Part shown: positions 52,148 through 59,345 of the stretch, in pieces
How the letters are laid out: each line of letters begins with the position of its first letter
Numbering within the stretch: the stretch's first letter is position 1
DNA from: a virus
Virus record (IMG/VR): IMGVR_UViG_3300008108_000056
Location: 1-62,715 of that record
Direction: 5' to 3' (one strand)
DNA: 62,715 nucleotides
Made by a program: the position numbers and the translations under genes
The notes under the pieces: generated by a model
Seen by the model: only the letters and a program-made list of their open reading frames with translations
What the model was told of the DNA's origin: nothing
The model's database searches: none

Positions 52148-52336
52148 ATGGGAAAAACTTATCGTCGTTCTAGTGATGATTATGGATATGATTACGGTCG
52201 TCCTAAATCACTGAGGGAAAAACGTCGTGCTGGTAACAATGTCCGCAAAAAATGGGACAATGTGAGTGACTATGAAGGATATACCCAAAGTTCACGCAAA
52301 CAGCAACTTCCTGCCGAAGAAAGAGGAGAATGGTAA
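52148..52336 (+). CDS. Unrecognised basic early protein
   Basis: A 62-residue protein, rich in Arg, Lys, Ser and Tyr (SLREKRRAGNNVRKKW) and probably disordered. Nucleic-acid binding is likely. It overlaps the next start by one base. Confidence 0.6.
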   Translation: MGKTYRRSSDDYGYDYGRPKSLREKRRAGNNVRKKWDNVSDYEGYTQSSRKQQLPAEERGEW

Positions 52337-52578
52337 TGAGACTTAAATCTCATGAATCCCCTAGAAATAGGGGAAGAAACAATAAATCACCGAAACGATC
52401 TGCACGAACTCGGCAACTTAAAAAAGCACGAAATATGTTTCTGCAGACTATTGATAAGAAAAACAAATCAGAAGGGGGGTTGACAAACCCCCCTTTTTCT
52501 TTTATATTGTCTGGGTACTCAACGGAGAATAATGACTACGCAACGAACTCTCAGGAAATGGTTTCAAGATCCCATTAA
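52336..52578 (+). CDS. Basic early protein whose frame crosses a terminator/promoter
   Basis: An 80-residue protein starting at ATG 52336, with GAGGAG upstream. The first 45 residues are very basic. The frame continues through the hairpin at 52474-52493 and into the next gene (52532), so the last third may be an addition created by readthrough. The functional part is probably the basic half. Confidence 0.5.
   Translation: MRLKSHESPRNRGRNNKSPKRSARTRQLKKARNMFLQTIDKKNKSEGGLTNPPFSFILSGYSTENNDYATNSQEMVSRSH
52474..52508 (+). promoter_or_regulatory. Overlapping terminator and early promoter
   Basis: GGGGGGTT (52474-52481), loop GACA, AACCCCCC (52486-52493) and TTTTT make a full intrinsic terminator. 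The same bases contain TTGACA (52480-52485), followed after 17 bases by TATATT (52503-52508). Both activities would come from one 35-base element. Confidence 0.85.
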
Positions 52579-52759
52579 AAATGCAGACAAGATTATTGAG
52601 AATCGTCTTGAATGGGGTGCAGACCGTTGTGAATATCTTGTAAAACAAGGTAATGAACTTGATGCCGTTGCATTGTATGAAGAATACAGTGAATGGGTAA
52701 ATACTCCTGACCACGAAGATTACGGTTATCTTCTTCTTGAACAAATCTCTGCTGTTTGA
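52532..52759 (+). CDS. Unrecognised early protein
   Basis: A 75-residue acidic helical protein. First ATG after the promoter at 52480, with GGAG upstream. Confidence 0.65.
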   Translation: MTTQRTLRKWFQDPIKNADKIIENRLEWGADRCEYLVKQGNELDAVALYEEYSEWVNTPDHEDYGYLLLEQISAV

Positions 52760-52763
52760 TACC

Positions 52764-52910
52764 ATGACTGAAGGATTTATTACTCTTACCACTCGACTCT
52801 CTGATACTGAGTTTGAGTTTCTTCTTGATAGTCTTCGTAATCAAAATGATGCTGATGACTATGAGTTTGCTGAGCAAATTATCGACAAACTCTATCAAAA
52901 TGCTCGATAA
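52764..52910 (+). CDS. Unrecognised 48-residue acidic early protein
   Basis: ATG 52764, TAA 52908; four bases after the preceding stop. Helical, acidic. Too small for any fold assignment. Confidence 0.55.
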   Translation: MTEGFITLTTRLSDTEFEFLLDSLRNQNDADDYEFAEQIIDKLYQNAR

Positions 52911-52935
52911 AATATAATTGTAACAGTTTTGTCAC

Positions 52936-52969
52936 AGGGGTTGACTTTCGACCCCTGATCCCCTATCCT
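52936..52969 (+). promoter_or_regulatory. Early promoter inside an inverted repeat
   Basis: TTGACT (52941-52946), 17-base spacer, TATCCT (52964-52969). The -35 box lies in CAGGGGTTGA-CTT-TCGACCCCTG, a 10-bp stem with one G-U pair. A degenerate copy of the downstream palindrome (AAAGTAATC) follows. Confidence 0.8.
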
Positions 52970-52992
52970 ATAAAAGTAATCAACGGAGACCA

Positions 52993-53133
52993 ATGTTTTC
53001 AACTCTTGATTCCATCTACCAGTGTGAAGAACTCAATCGTGATTGGATTGATGATGCAATCGACGATGAGATTGATGATAATGGTGACTGGGACGTTACT
53101 GCTGACCATGAATATGGTGAAGTAGAGTATTGA
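52993..53133 (+). CDS. Unrecognised 46-residue very acidic early protein
   Basis: ATG 52993, TGA 53131. It has many Asp and Glu residues and a predicted helix followed by short strands. Behind its own promoter. Confidence 0.6.
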   Translation: MFSTLDSIYQCEELNRDWIDDAIDDEIDDNGDWDVTADHEYGEVEY

Positions 53134-53159
53134 TTGAACACTATCCTTACGAGGAGATT

Positions 53160-53762
53160 ATGATGACCAAGACCGAACAATTTATTCAGGCACTGCAATC
53201 TGTGCCCAAAGAAGTATATGCTCTGTTTGTCAAACGGGCACAAGTTCTTTCCTATCAATATCCTAGTGCATTTGGTATGGATTGCTTTGCCCGTGGTGAA
53301 GGAATTGAATATGGATTTCTTGAATCTGTGCAGGATCACATTGATCTGAAACCTAACACTAAAGGACAAGCAAATGATCCTGATTATGTGTTCAATGGTA
53401 ACATCTTCCCTGATGCTAAAACACAATGTGGTGGTCTAAAACCACAGAAGAAAGGCAATAAGTTGTTTTACTCTAATCAGTGGGACATTCAGAAGAAAGC
53501 ACAAGGTGCATCTGAGTTTAAATCAAAGGCAGATTGTTATGTGTTGATTGATCCTCACTATGGTCGCATTGCTGTGATTGATGCTGCTGTATTTTACACC
53601 AAGAAGTTTAAGCAAGGGTCTGCACGTATTTCATTCTCAGTCAAACCTGAAGATGTGACCATGATCTATGATGGTTCTGCAGATGTTGTTGAGGTTGATG
53701 TAAAGAATGATCCTAACGCAATCTTTCAGCAAATCTGGGATAGGACCTTCTTATATGTTTGA
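53160..53762 (+). CDS. Unrecognised early protein of about 200 residues
   Basis: ATG 53160 has GAGGAG upstream. The protein is mixed alpha/beta with a DPHYGRIAVIDAAVFYTKKF strand pair. The GNIFPDAKTQCGGLKPQKK and SEFKSKADCYVLID segments could be a nuclease-like core, but no motif is certain. It is the only mid-sized gene in its unit. Confidence 0.65.
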   Translation: MMTKTEQFIQALQSVPKEVYALFVKRAQVLSYQYPSAFGMDCFARGEGIEYGFLESVQDHIDLKPNTKGQANDPDYVFNGNIFPDAKTQCGGLKPQKKGNKLFYSNQWDIQKKAQGASEFKSKADCYVLIDPHYGRIAVIDAAVFYTKKFKQGSARISFSVKPEDVTMIYDGSADVVEVDVKNDPNAIFQQIWDRTFLYV

Positions 53763-53832
53763 TAAGCAGCACTGATCAATGACCCCTTGACATCCCCCTG
53801 ATTCCGTGCCATACTTACAAAGTAATCGACAA
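53761..53832 (+). promoter_or_regulatory. Early promoter module
   Basis: An upstream box GATAAGCAGCACTGATC (53761-53777), TTGACA (53787-53792), 17-base spacer, CATACT (53810-53815), and TTACAAAGTAATC just after the -10 box. This matches the modules at 56265, 59731 and others. Confidence 0.85.
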
Positions 53833-53838
53833 ACACCG

Positions 53839-54075
53839 ATGCCTGACATCACTTACGAGATGAACTTTGCAGATCCTAAGTATTGTGAATGGATCTTCTC
53901 TGATGGTCAATATATTGGAGAGATCCATGGTACTGTACTTGAAGGATACGAACTTCGCAAAGTAAATGAGATCCAACTTGCCGCAGGTGCAAGTGCAGTA
54001 GATCTCGAAACTATCGCATACTTTCAATGTGTATGTGATGCTAAAGATTTTGTTAATCAAGCAGGTACTCTTTGA
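53839..54075 (+). CDS. Unrecognised early protein
   Basis: A 78-residue protein starting at ATG 53839, downstream of the promoter; longer upstream frames would overlap the -10 box. Mostly beta then helical. Its stop overlaps the next start. Confidence 0.65.
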   Translation: MPDITYEMNFADPKYCEWIFSDGQYIGEIHGTVLEGYELRKVNEIQLAAGASAVDLETIAYFQCVCDAKDFVNQAGTL

Positions 54076-54239
54076 TGACTCCCGACACTTACACTTTCAC
54101 TGGTGATGCTACTACCTTCCTTGGTTTGGTTGGTGTGGTTTCGTCTTTCATTATTATTGTTGTTGCCTATCGTAGGTATTACAATAGTCCTTACAACATT
54201 CGTTATGTAAAACCTCAAGAGAAAAATACTAATGACTGA
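54075..54239 (+). CDS. 54-residue single-pass membrane protein
   Basis: ATG 54075, TGA 54237. A polar N terminus, one hydrophobic helix (about 13-32) and a basic Tyr-rich tail (YRRYYNSPYNIRYVK). It overlaps both neighbours. Confidence 0.6.
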   Translation: MTPDTYTFTGDATTFLGLVGVVSSFIIIVVAYRRYYNSPYNIRYVKPQEKNTND

Positions 54240-54501
54240 AGTTACTCTTATTCGTAAGCAATCTGTTGTTGATGAATTGTGGAAACGAGCAGACAAACTT
54301 GTTGAAACTTACGATGGTGAGATGTTTGGGTCTGCCATCCTCACTAATATGAATCTTCGCATTCTTGAGGATGAATTGATGACACATGAGGAGTTTCATA
54401 GTTCAATTTATGATGAAGATCTAGAAGCAATTCATGATTATATCTGGTTGCACACTAAAGATCATCCATTGTCCCCATATCGTCACTATAACCAGGAATG
54501 A
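54232..54501 (+). CDS. Unrecognised acidic helical early protein
   Basis: An 89-residue helical protein with acidic surfaces. It overlaps the next start by four bases. Confidence 0.6.
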   Translation: MTEVTLIRKQSVVDELWKRADKLVETYDGEMFGSAILTNMNLRILEDELMTHEEFHSSIYDEDLEAIHDYIWLHTKDHPLSPYRHYNQE

Positions 54502-54659
54502 ATTACATGAAAGAATATATCACTGATGCTGAATATGCTCAGCAAAAGAAACAAGAATATAAACAAAAGAAACTGCGACAACAACTAAAGAATAACACCA
54601 AATCTACTCGTGGATTTGGTTATGATTACAAACCACTTCAATTTGATTATCCCGAATGA
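54498..54659 (+). CDS. 53-residue basic early protein
   Basis: ATG 54498, TGA 54657. It is Lys/Gln-rich (QQKKQEYKQKKLRQQLKNN) and likely to be a single helix with a Tyr-rich tail. Overlaps on both sides. Confidence 0.55.
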   Translation: MNYMKEYITDAEYAQQKKQEYKQKKLRQQLKNNTKSTRGFGYDYKPLQFDYPE

Positions 54660-54850
54660 TGAAACCAACTAAGCATGTATCTCTGGGTGCATTTGTGGGT
54701 ATAATTGCATTTGCTATTGCTTTCCTTGGATTGCAAGCATGGGTGCTTGGTGTTGTTCTAGGATGGTTCGGTATTACACTTGCCTTCTGGAAATGCCTGG
54801 TGATTGTATTGCTTATTGGTACACTTTTCGGTTCTTCTCGTTCTAACTGA
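54656..54850 (+). CDS. Two-helix small membrane protein, holin-like in layout
   Basis: A 64-residue protein with two hydrophobic segments (about 9-33 and 37-58), a basic start and a short polar end. Small two-helix membrane proteins include class II holins, but the early position does not support lysis. It is adjacent to an SPFH-like membrane protein. Confidence 0.6.
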   Translation: MMKPTKHVSLGAFVGIIAFAIAFLGLQAWVLGVVLGWFGITLAFWKCLVIVLLIGTLFGSSRSN

Positions 54851-54852
54851 TT

Positions 54853-55260
54853 ATGAACAAACAAAACGGATTTATTGACCCTGCTGTTGCTGCTATTGCT
54901 GTCGGTGTGGTTGTGATTGGTGGTCTCATCTTTATTGGTGGTCCACAGTATAATGTGTGGCAACAATCTCTTGCTGGTAAAGCAGAACTGCAAAAGGCAG
55001 AATATACTCGTCAGGTTGCTGTGTTGGAAGCACAAGCAAAGAAAGATTCAGCACAACAACTTGCTGATGCTGAGATCATCCGTGCTCAAGGTGTTGCCAA
55101 AGCAAACCAAATCATCGGTGATTCACTGAAAGATAATCGTGAATATCTTCAGTATCTTTATATCACTGGTCTGGAAGAAGGTAGCAACAAAGGTAACGTG
55201 ACGATCTATGTTCCGACCGAAGGTGGTATGCCTGTGCCCACACTTCAGATGAATAAGTGA
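54853..55260 (+). CDS. SPFH/prohibitin-like membrane protein fragment
   Basis: A 135-residue protein with one transmembrane segment (about 12-30) and a helical region (AEYTRQVAVLEAQAKKDSAQ and AEIIRAQGVAKANQIIGDSL) like the C-terminal half of SPFH/prohibitin proteins, but without their beta domain. It may dock on host FtsH-type membrane complexes. Strong terminator/promoter follows. Confidence 0.65.
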   Translation: MNKQNGFIDPAVAAIAVGVVVIGGLIFIGGPQYNVWQQSLAGKAELQKAEYTRQVAVLEAQAKKDSAQQLADAEIIRAQGVAKANQIIGDSLKDNREYLQYLYITGLEEGSNKGNVTIYVPTEGGMPVPTLQMNK

Positions 55261-55299
55261 ACTTTATCACACACAGTTAAACTAATAAAATAGACTGAT

Positions 55300-55338
55300 G
55301 GGCAGGGGGTTGACTCCTGCCCTTTTCTGTGCCATACT
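55300..55338 (+). promoter_or_regulatory. Overlapping terminator and early promoter
   Basis: GGGCAGG (55300-55306) pairs with CCTGCCC (55316-55322), followed by TTTT. The loop contains TTGACT (55310-55315); 17 bases later is CATACT (55333-55338). ATG of the next gene lies six bases after the -10 box, implying a nearly leaderless mRNA. Confidence 0.85.
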
Positions 55339-55344
55339 AAAAGC

Positions 55345-56262
55345 ATGAAAAACACCCATCTAGAGCATCCTGAAGATTCTGTGCTGCTGGGCAAGCAATC
55401 TGTTCAGCAAGTTATCAATTTCCTTCGTGATCGCAATTCTACTGTCAGTGTGAAGTGGGACGGTGCTCCTGCTATTGTATTTGGCACGAATCCTGAGAAT
55501 GGTAAGTTCTTTGTTGGAACTAAGAGTGTATTCAACAAGGTAAAAGTTAAGATCAATTATACTCATGCTGACATCGAGAAGAATCACAGCAACAATCCGA
55601 AAGTTGCTGGTGTACTTCATACCTGTCTTGAAGCATTGCCGAGGGTGGAAGGGATTTATCAGGGTGATTTTATTGGTTATGGTGGTGAAACTACTCTTAA
55701 AGCAAATACTATTACCTATATTTTTGATCCTGAACACCGATATATTCCTCATTGCTCTATCGTGTTTGCTTGTCACACATCTTATACTGGAAGTTCGATC
55801 AAAGAACTGACTGCATCTTTCAGTGTGCCTGAGTATCTGAAGAATAACTTTATGTCAACCTATTTTGTAAATACCAATGCACACATTACCTCCCGTCGTC
55901 GTAGAGTTGATTACATTCTTGGTCTTGCAAGTGTGGTTAGCAATTTTGTTAAATACCCTACGGACAAGAAAGAGATCGAAAGACTGAAGATTGCCATTAA
56001 CAAGTGTATCAAAGAGAATCGTCCTGTTGATTGTATCTCTGGCAATATGTTGCTGCTGTTCAATCTCATCACTCAAGCAAAGGAATTGATCATGGAAGGT
56101 CTTGCATCTTGCGAGATTGTTGATACGATCATTGATCTTGGTGTTGACTATGAAGTGGTCAATCATGAGGGTTTCGTTGCTAGTAACAAGTTCGGCACGT
56201 TTAAGTTAGTCAAACGTCAGCAATTCTCGTTCTATAACTTTACTTTACAGAAGACGTGGTGA
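55345..56262 (+). CDS. Ligase-like nucleotidyltransferase (DUF6267-like)
   Basis: A 305-residue protein with covalent nucleotidyltransferase motifs: motif I K37-W-D-G (SVKWDGAPAIVF), a motif III-like IYQGDFIGY, motif IV E275-G-F-V and motif V K287-L-V-K290. It could be an RNA or DNA ligase or an adenylyltransferase. The DUF6267 name is from memory. The mRNA 5' end would lie at or near the start codon. Confidence 0.78.
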   Translation: MKNTHLEHPEDSVLLGKQSVQQVINFLRDRNSTVSVKWDGAPAIVFGTNPENGKFFVGTKSVFNKVKVKINYTHADIEKNHSNNPKVAGVLHTCLEALPRVEGIYQGDFIGYGGETTLKANTITYIFDPEHRYIPHCSIVFACHTSYTGSSIKELTASFSVPEYLKNNFMSTYFVNTNAHITSRRRRVDYILGLASVVSNFVKYPTDKKEIERLKIAINKCIKENRPVDCISGNMLLLFNLITQAKELIMEGLASCEIVDTIIDLGVDYEVVNHEGFVASNKFGTFKLVKRQQFSFYNFTLQKTW

Positions 56263-56264
56263 TC

Positions 56265-56330
56265 CATAAGCAACACTGATCGTTTAGGGGTTGACTCTGT
56301 GCCCGTTTTGCCCTATCATTACAAAGTAAT
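56265..56330 (+). promoter_or_regulatory. Complete early promoter module
   Basis: CATAAGCAACACTGATC (56265-56281), GGGG-TTGACT (56291-56296), 17-base spacer, TATCAT (56314-56319) and palindrome ATTACAAAGTAAT (56318-56330). This is the best-preserved copy of the module. Confidence 0.88.
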
Positions 56331-56343
56331 CGACAGAACACAC

Positions 56344-56556
56344 ATGTGGGACGAAATCATGGACATGCCTGGTGAAATCTTCGATTTTAGTGAAGAAGAT
56401 CGTAAGGAAATGATGCAAGACTGGGCAGAGATTCAGGAAGAAAATGAAGAACCTGGATGGGATCTGAATGGTTTCGATGATATTGATGATCGTGATATGA
56501 TGCCTCTTGATATGCAAGACGACATCGAGAAAGATGACCCTCTGCTGGATGATTGA
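56344..56556 (+). CDS. Unrecognised very acidic early protein
   Basis: A 70-residue protein with about 30 acidic residues (DFSEEDRKEMMQDWAEIQEE). ATG 56344 follows the promoter palindrome. Charge suggests a DNA-mimic or polymerase-binding role; not proven. Confidence 0.65.
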   Translation: MWDEIMDMPGEIFDFSEEDRKEMMQDWAEIQEENEEPGWDLNGFDDIDDRDMMPLDMQDDIEKDDPLLDD

Positions 56557-56642
56557 TGAACATTGTTGACCTTTCTCTTCTTGCCACTTTTATACTTCTA
56601 GTGGGTGGCATTGTATTCTTCTTCAAGGCAATCTACCGATGA
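56556..56642 (+). CDS. 28-residue transmembrane miniprotein
   Basis: ATG 56556 overlaps the preceding stop (TGATG), and TGA at 56640 overlaps the next start. The product is almost entirely one hydrophobic helix (VDLSLLATFILLVGGIVFFF) with a short basic end. The double coupling supports it as a real gene. Confidence 0.55.
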   Translation: MNIVDLSLLATFILLVGGIVFFFKAIYR

Positions 56643-56833
56643 CTGACGGTTACACTTTCAATCGAGTTGAGTTCACTGCAAACGAAGAGACTTGCATCCT
56701 TAAGTTTCTCAATCAAGCACGAGAATGTGGGTATCCTAGTGCTAACGAAGAATGGTATCCTGTTATTGATTCTATCTTTCAAAAGTTCTTCAATTCTAAC
56801 ATCAAAGAAGCACAAGAGTTTCAGACACGATGA
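56639..56833 (+). CDS. Unrecognised early protein
   Basis: A 64-residue soluble helical protein with overlaps on both sides. Confidence 0.6.
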   Translation: MTDGYTFNRVEFTANEETCILKFLNQARECGYPSANEEWYPVIDSIFQKFFNSNIKEAQEFQTR

Positions 56834-56973
56834 AGTATATTGTTGAGTTATACGTTGGTGGCAAAGTCTTCAAGGAAGAAGTATATGCTACCAACCCCAA
56901 AGATGCGAGGGAGACTGCACTTGCTCGCAATCCCAAAGCAAAAGTTATCGGTGTAAATGTAAGTTTTAACTAA
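56830..56973 (+). CDS. Unrecognised 47-residue beta-alpha-beta protein
   Basis: ATG 56830, TAA 56971. The order of strand (YIVELYVGGKVFKEEVYA), helix (NPKDARETALAR) and strand (AKVIGVNVSF) is a common phage miniprotein fold. Function unknown. Confidence 0.6.
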   Translation: MKYIVELYVGGKVFKEEVYATNPKDARETALARNPKAKVIGVNVSFN

Positions 56974-57179
56974 TGGAAAACAAGGCACGAATCCTGTCTA
57001 GTTTAGTTCTGTGTGTTGCATACATCATCACTTTGTATGTTGACACAACCCTAGGATCTAGGTTATACTTGTGTGGCAATGCTCTGGCACTCCCATACAT
57101 GATTAAGAACAAATGTTGGGATATTGTTGCATTGCTTGCGTTCTTCATTGTTGTAGGTCTTCCTAGAGCAATCTCATGA
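56973..57179 (+). CDS. Small polytopic membrane protein
   Basis: A 68-residue protein with two or three hydrophobic helices (starting about residues 8, 28 and 47). Coupled by one-base and four-base overlaps. Confidence 0.6.
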   Translation: MENKARILSSLVLCVAYIITLYVDTTLGSRLYLCGNALALPYMIKNKCWDIVALLAFFIVVGLPRAIS

Positions 57180-57451
57180 AGTTGTTATTTCACAAACCAC
57201 CAGAGGGTTATCACTATGAACGCACAGATTTCAAGAAAGATATATCTGCAATCTGGATTGTCAATGATAGGCATTTTGACTATTGTGGGTGCTCTGGTGT
57301 TAAGTCTATCTGGGGATTCTACAACTCAAAGACAAAACAATTCCACTCACCAGTTAATAGTAAGACAGTGGGTAATGTAGTCGATCTGAATAGAACTACT
57401 GCCTACAGTGCGATGATAAAGTTAAAAGATAAGTTGACCGAATCAGTCTGA
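57176..57451 (+). CDS. Unrecognised early protein
   Basis: A 91-residue soluble protein with CGCSGVKSIWGFYNSKTKQF in the middle, suggestive of a small beta domain with a Cys pair. Followed by a terminator/promoter. Confidence 0.6.
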   Translation: MKLLFHKPPEGYHYERTDFKKDISAIWIVNDRHFDYCGCSGVKSIWGFYNSKTKQFHSPVNSKTVGNVVDLNRTTAYSAMIKLKDKLTESV

Positions 57452-57504
57452 TAAGCACTGCTAATGGATCAGGGGTTGACTTTCGACTCCTGATCCTTTA
57501 TTGT
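57451..57504 (+). promoter_or_regulatory. Overlapping terminator and early promoter of the helicase
   Basis: A 14-bp stem (57466-57479 with 57483-57496, two G-U pairs, loop CTT) is followed by TTTATT. Inside it lies TTGACT (57476-57481); 17 bases later comes TATTGT (57499-57504). An ATAAGCACTGCTAATGGATC upstream box (57451-57470) overlaps the stem. No palindrome follows this copy. Confidence 0.85.
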
Positions 57505-57527
57505 ATTCACATACCAATCAAATCACT

Positions 57528-58760
57528 ATGAAACTGCGACTTCACCAATCCCGTGTGCTCGATGCAATGAACCAGCACAAGATCGGTCAGATCGTTATTC
57601 CTACTGGTGGTGGTAAGACTCTTTGCATGATCATGAATCTGCTGCAACGTTTTGTGCAGAATCCTGGTCAGGTTGCTGTTGTTGTTGCTCCTCGTATTCT
57701 GCTTGCTGAGCAACTCTCCGCAGAGTTTCTGGAGTTTATCACCAGTGCAAATGTGATGCACGTTCACAGTGGTGAAACTCATCACTATTCTTCTACCAAG
57801 TCTGACAAGATTGCGGAGTGGGTTGTTAATCATGCGGACACCAATCGTATCATCTTCACCACCTATCATTCTCTCGGTCGTGTTGTTGATGCTGGTGTAG
57901 ATATTGACGTTGCCTATTTCGATGAGGCACACAATTCTACGCAGAAGAAGCACTTTATTGCCACTGCTGCTGTATCTCTGTCCGCAGATAGCAAGTATTT
58001 CTTTACTGCTACTCCCAAACATCACACCAATCCTGGTGCTAATGGCATGAACAACTTTGAGATCTACGGAAAGATCATTGAGACTGTTCGTGCTCAAGAA
58101 CTGATCGAGACTGGTTGCATCATTCCTCCGCAAGTTGATACCTACAAAGTAGATATTACCCGTGACAAACGCACTGCTGCTGAGGCAGACCGCAACATGA
58201 TTGTGGACATTCTCGATAACATCGAGCATGACAATCCTAAGGTGCTCGTTGCTGCTCCTAGCACAAAAGTGATGTGGAATATGCTCACTAACTCTGACAT
58301 CCTGAAAGAGTTGGAAGATCGTGGATATGGCATCCTTCACATTACATCTAAGCATGGTGCCTATGTTAATCGTACAAAGGTGAATCGTGAGAAGTTCTTT
58401 GACACTCTGACCGAGTGGGGCAAAGACAAATCTAAGAAGTTTGTGCTGCTTCACTATAGCATCCTGTCCGAAGGTATCAACGTTCCTGGTCTCTCTCACT
58501 GCATTATGTTGCGTCAGATGCCTATCATCGAGATGGCACAAACTGTGGGTCGTGTGATTCGTATGGACAAAGATGATGCTGCTGATATTGCATCTGGCAA
58601 GATTCCTGCTGGTGCATGTCATCTGTATCGCAAGCAGTTTGGTAGTGTGATCGTGCCTGTGTTCACCAACTACGGTAGTGCTATTGCCAAACGTTTGCAG
58701 GGTGTTGTTGATACCATCTTCGTGCAAGGTATGCCTGCCATCTCTACCATGACTCGGTGA
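57528..58760 (+). CDS. SF2 DNA/RNA helicase (UvsW-like)
   Basis: A 410-residue helicase with P25-TGGGKT (Walker A), DEAH near residue 134, a TAT motif (FFTATPKHH) and motif VI QTVGRVIRM. ATG 57528 begins the Q-motif-like HQSRVLDAM. Of the T4 helicases it most resembles UvsW, which rescues stalled forks and controls origin use, but it is shorter (T4 UvsW is near 590 residues). It is followed by a terminator. Confidence 0.88.
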   Translation: MKLRLHQSRVLDAMNQHKIGQIVIPTGGGKTLCMIMNLLQRFVQNPGQVAVVVAPRILLAEQLSAEFLEFITSANVMHVHSGETHHYSSTKSDKIAEWVVNHADTNRIIFTTYHSLGRVVDAGVDIDVAYFDEAHNSTQKKHFIATAAVSLSADSKYFFTATPKHHTNPGANGMNNFEIYGKIIETVRAQELIETGCIIPPQVDTYKVDITRDKRTAAEADRNMIVDILDNIEHDNPKVLVAAPSTKVMWNMLTNSDILKELEDRGYGILHITSKHGAYVNRTKVNREKFFDTLTEWGKDKSKKFVLLHYSILSEGINVPGLSHCIMLRQMPIIEMAQTVGRVIRMDKDDAADIASGKIPAGACHLYRKQFGSVIVPVFTNYGSAIAKRLQGVVDTIFVQGMPAISTMTR

Positions 58761-58790
58761 GTTCTTTACACTTTCACTTTTTTCGTGATC

Positions 58791-58821
58791 GGGGCTATCA
58801 GGGATGACCTGATGCCCCTTT
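58791..58821 (+). terminator. Probable terminator after the helicase
   Basis: GGGGC-T-ATCAGG, loop GATGA, CCTGAT-GCCCC then TTT: an 11-bp stem with one bulged base. It starts 30 bases after the helicase stop. The T run is short, so efficiency may be modest. About 195 bases without a gene follow, up to 59015. Confidence 0.75.
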
Positions 58822-58984
58822 GCCGTAGAATTGCAGATTATTTGGGTTTTGACCCCAGTGGTGGCAAGGGTTCTCAGGTGAGACTCCCCCTAGACTGATG
58901 GCAGCAGCAGACCCTAGCATCATTCCCCACTGTGCCAGTCACTCAAACTGTCCACCAATCCCCCCAAAGGGCACCGATGCCCCC

Positions 58985-59002
58985 TATGATTACAAAGTAA
59001 TC
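58985..59002 (+). promoter_or_regulatory. Early promoter -10 box with perfect palindrome
   Basis: TATGAT (58985-58990) overlaps GATTACAAAGTAATC (58988-59002), a perfect palindrome with a three-base centre. No good -35 box is seen at 17 bases, so this copy may need an activator or be weak. Confidence 0.65.
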
Positions 59003-59015
59003 GGAAATCACTCAA

Positions 59016-59177
59016 ATGCAACGACTCGATGTTATCTGTCCTTCCGCACCTTGGGAGAACACTACTACCGATGAAGATCGTGCATGGGATCTCTGTCTTT
59101 CTCTCTCTGAGGAATACGGTTATGCACAAGTTCGTCAGAATGGTATCATCATCGGTGATTACACTAACGGTCGCTGA
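59016..59177 (+). CDS. Unrecognised 53-residue early protein
   Basis: ATG 59016, TGA 59175. It starts 13 bases after the palindrome, as in other modules. Mixed alpha/beta with acidic helix. Confidence 0.6.
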   Translation: MQRLDVICPSAPWENTTTDEDRAWDLCLSLSEEYGYAQVRQNGIIIGDYTNGR

Positions 59178-59180
59178 ATC

Positions 59181-59342
59181 ATGAAAAACTATCGTGTTCG
59201 TGTTGAAACCTACGATCAATGTGTTACCATTTGGTATGAGAAAAGCAAGGCAAAGTCCGCAGACAAATTGATTCTCAACCGTGTCTACAATCAACTCTGT
59301 GGGTTGAACATTAAGGAAATCTCTGTTACTCCATCTGTCTGA
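59181..59342 (+). CDS. Unrecognised 53-residue basic early protein
   Basis: ATG 59181, TGA 59340. A beta-alpha-beta pattern with a Lys-rich helix; resembles the 47-residue protein at 56830 in layout (strand, Ala/Lys helix, short strand). Confidence 0.6.
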   Translation: MKNYRVRVETYDQCVTIWYEKSKAKSADKLILNRVYNQLCGLNIKEISVTPSV

Positions 59343-59345
59343 ATC

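Noticed and set aside
52593-52898. Minus-strand frame across the small early genes at 52532-52910
   Set aside because: Both plus-strand genes have promoters, ribosome sites and tight spacing; the antisense frame has none.
57507-58727. A 406-codon open frame on the minus strand opposite the helicase gene
   Set aside because: It is a mirror of the helicase, whose motifs are clear; the antisense product is low-complexity (Ser, Asn, His, Thr-rich) with no recognisable domain or ribosome site.
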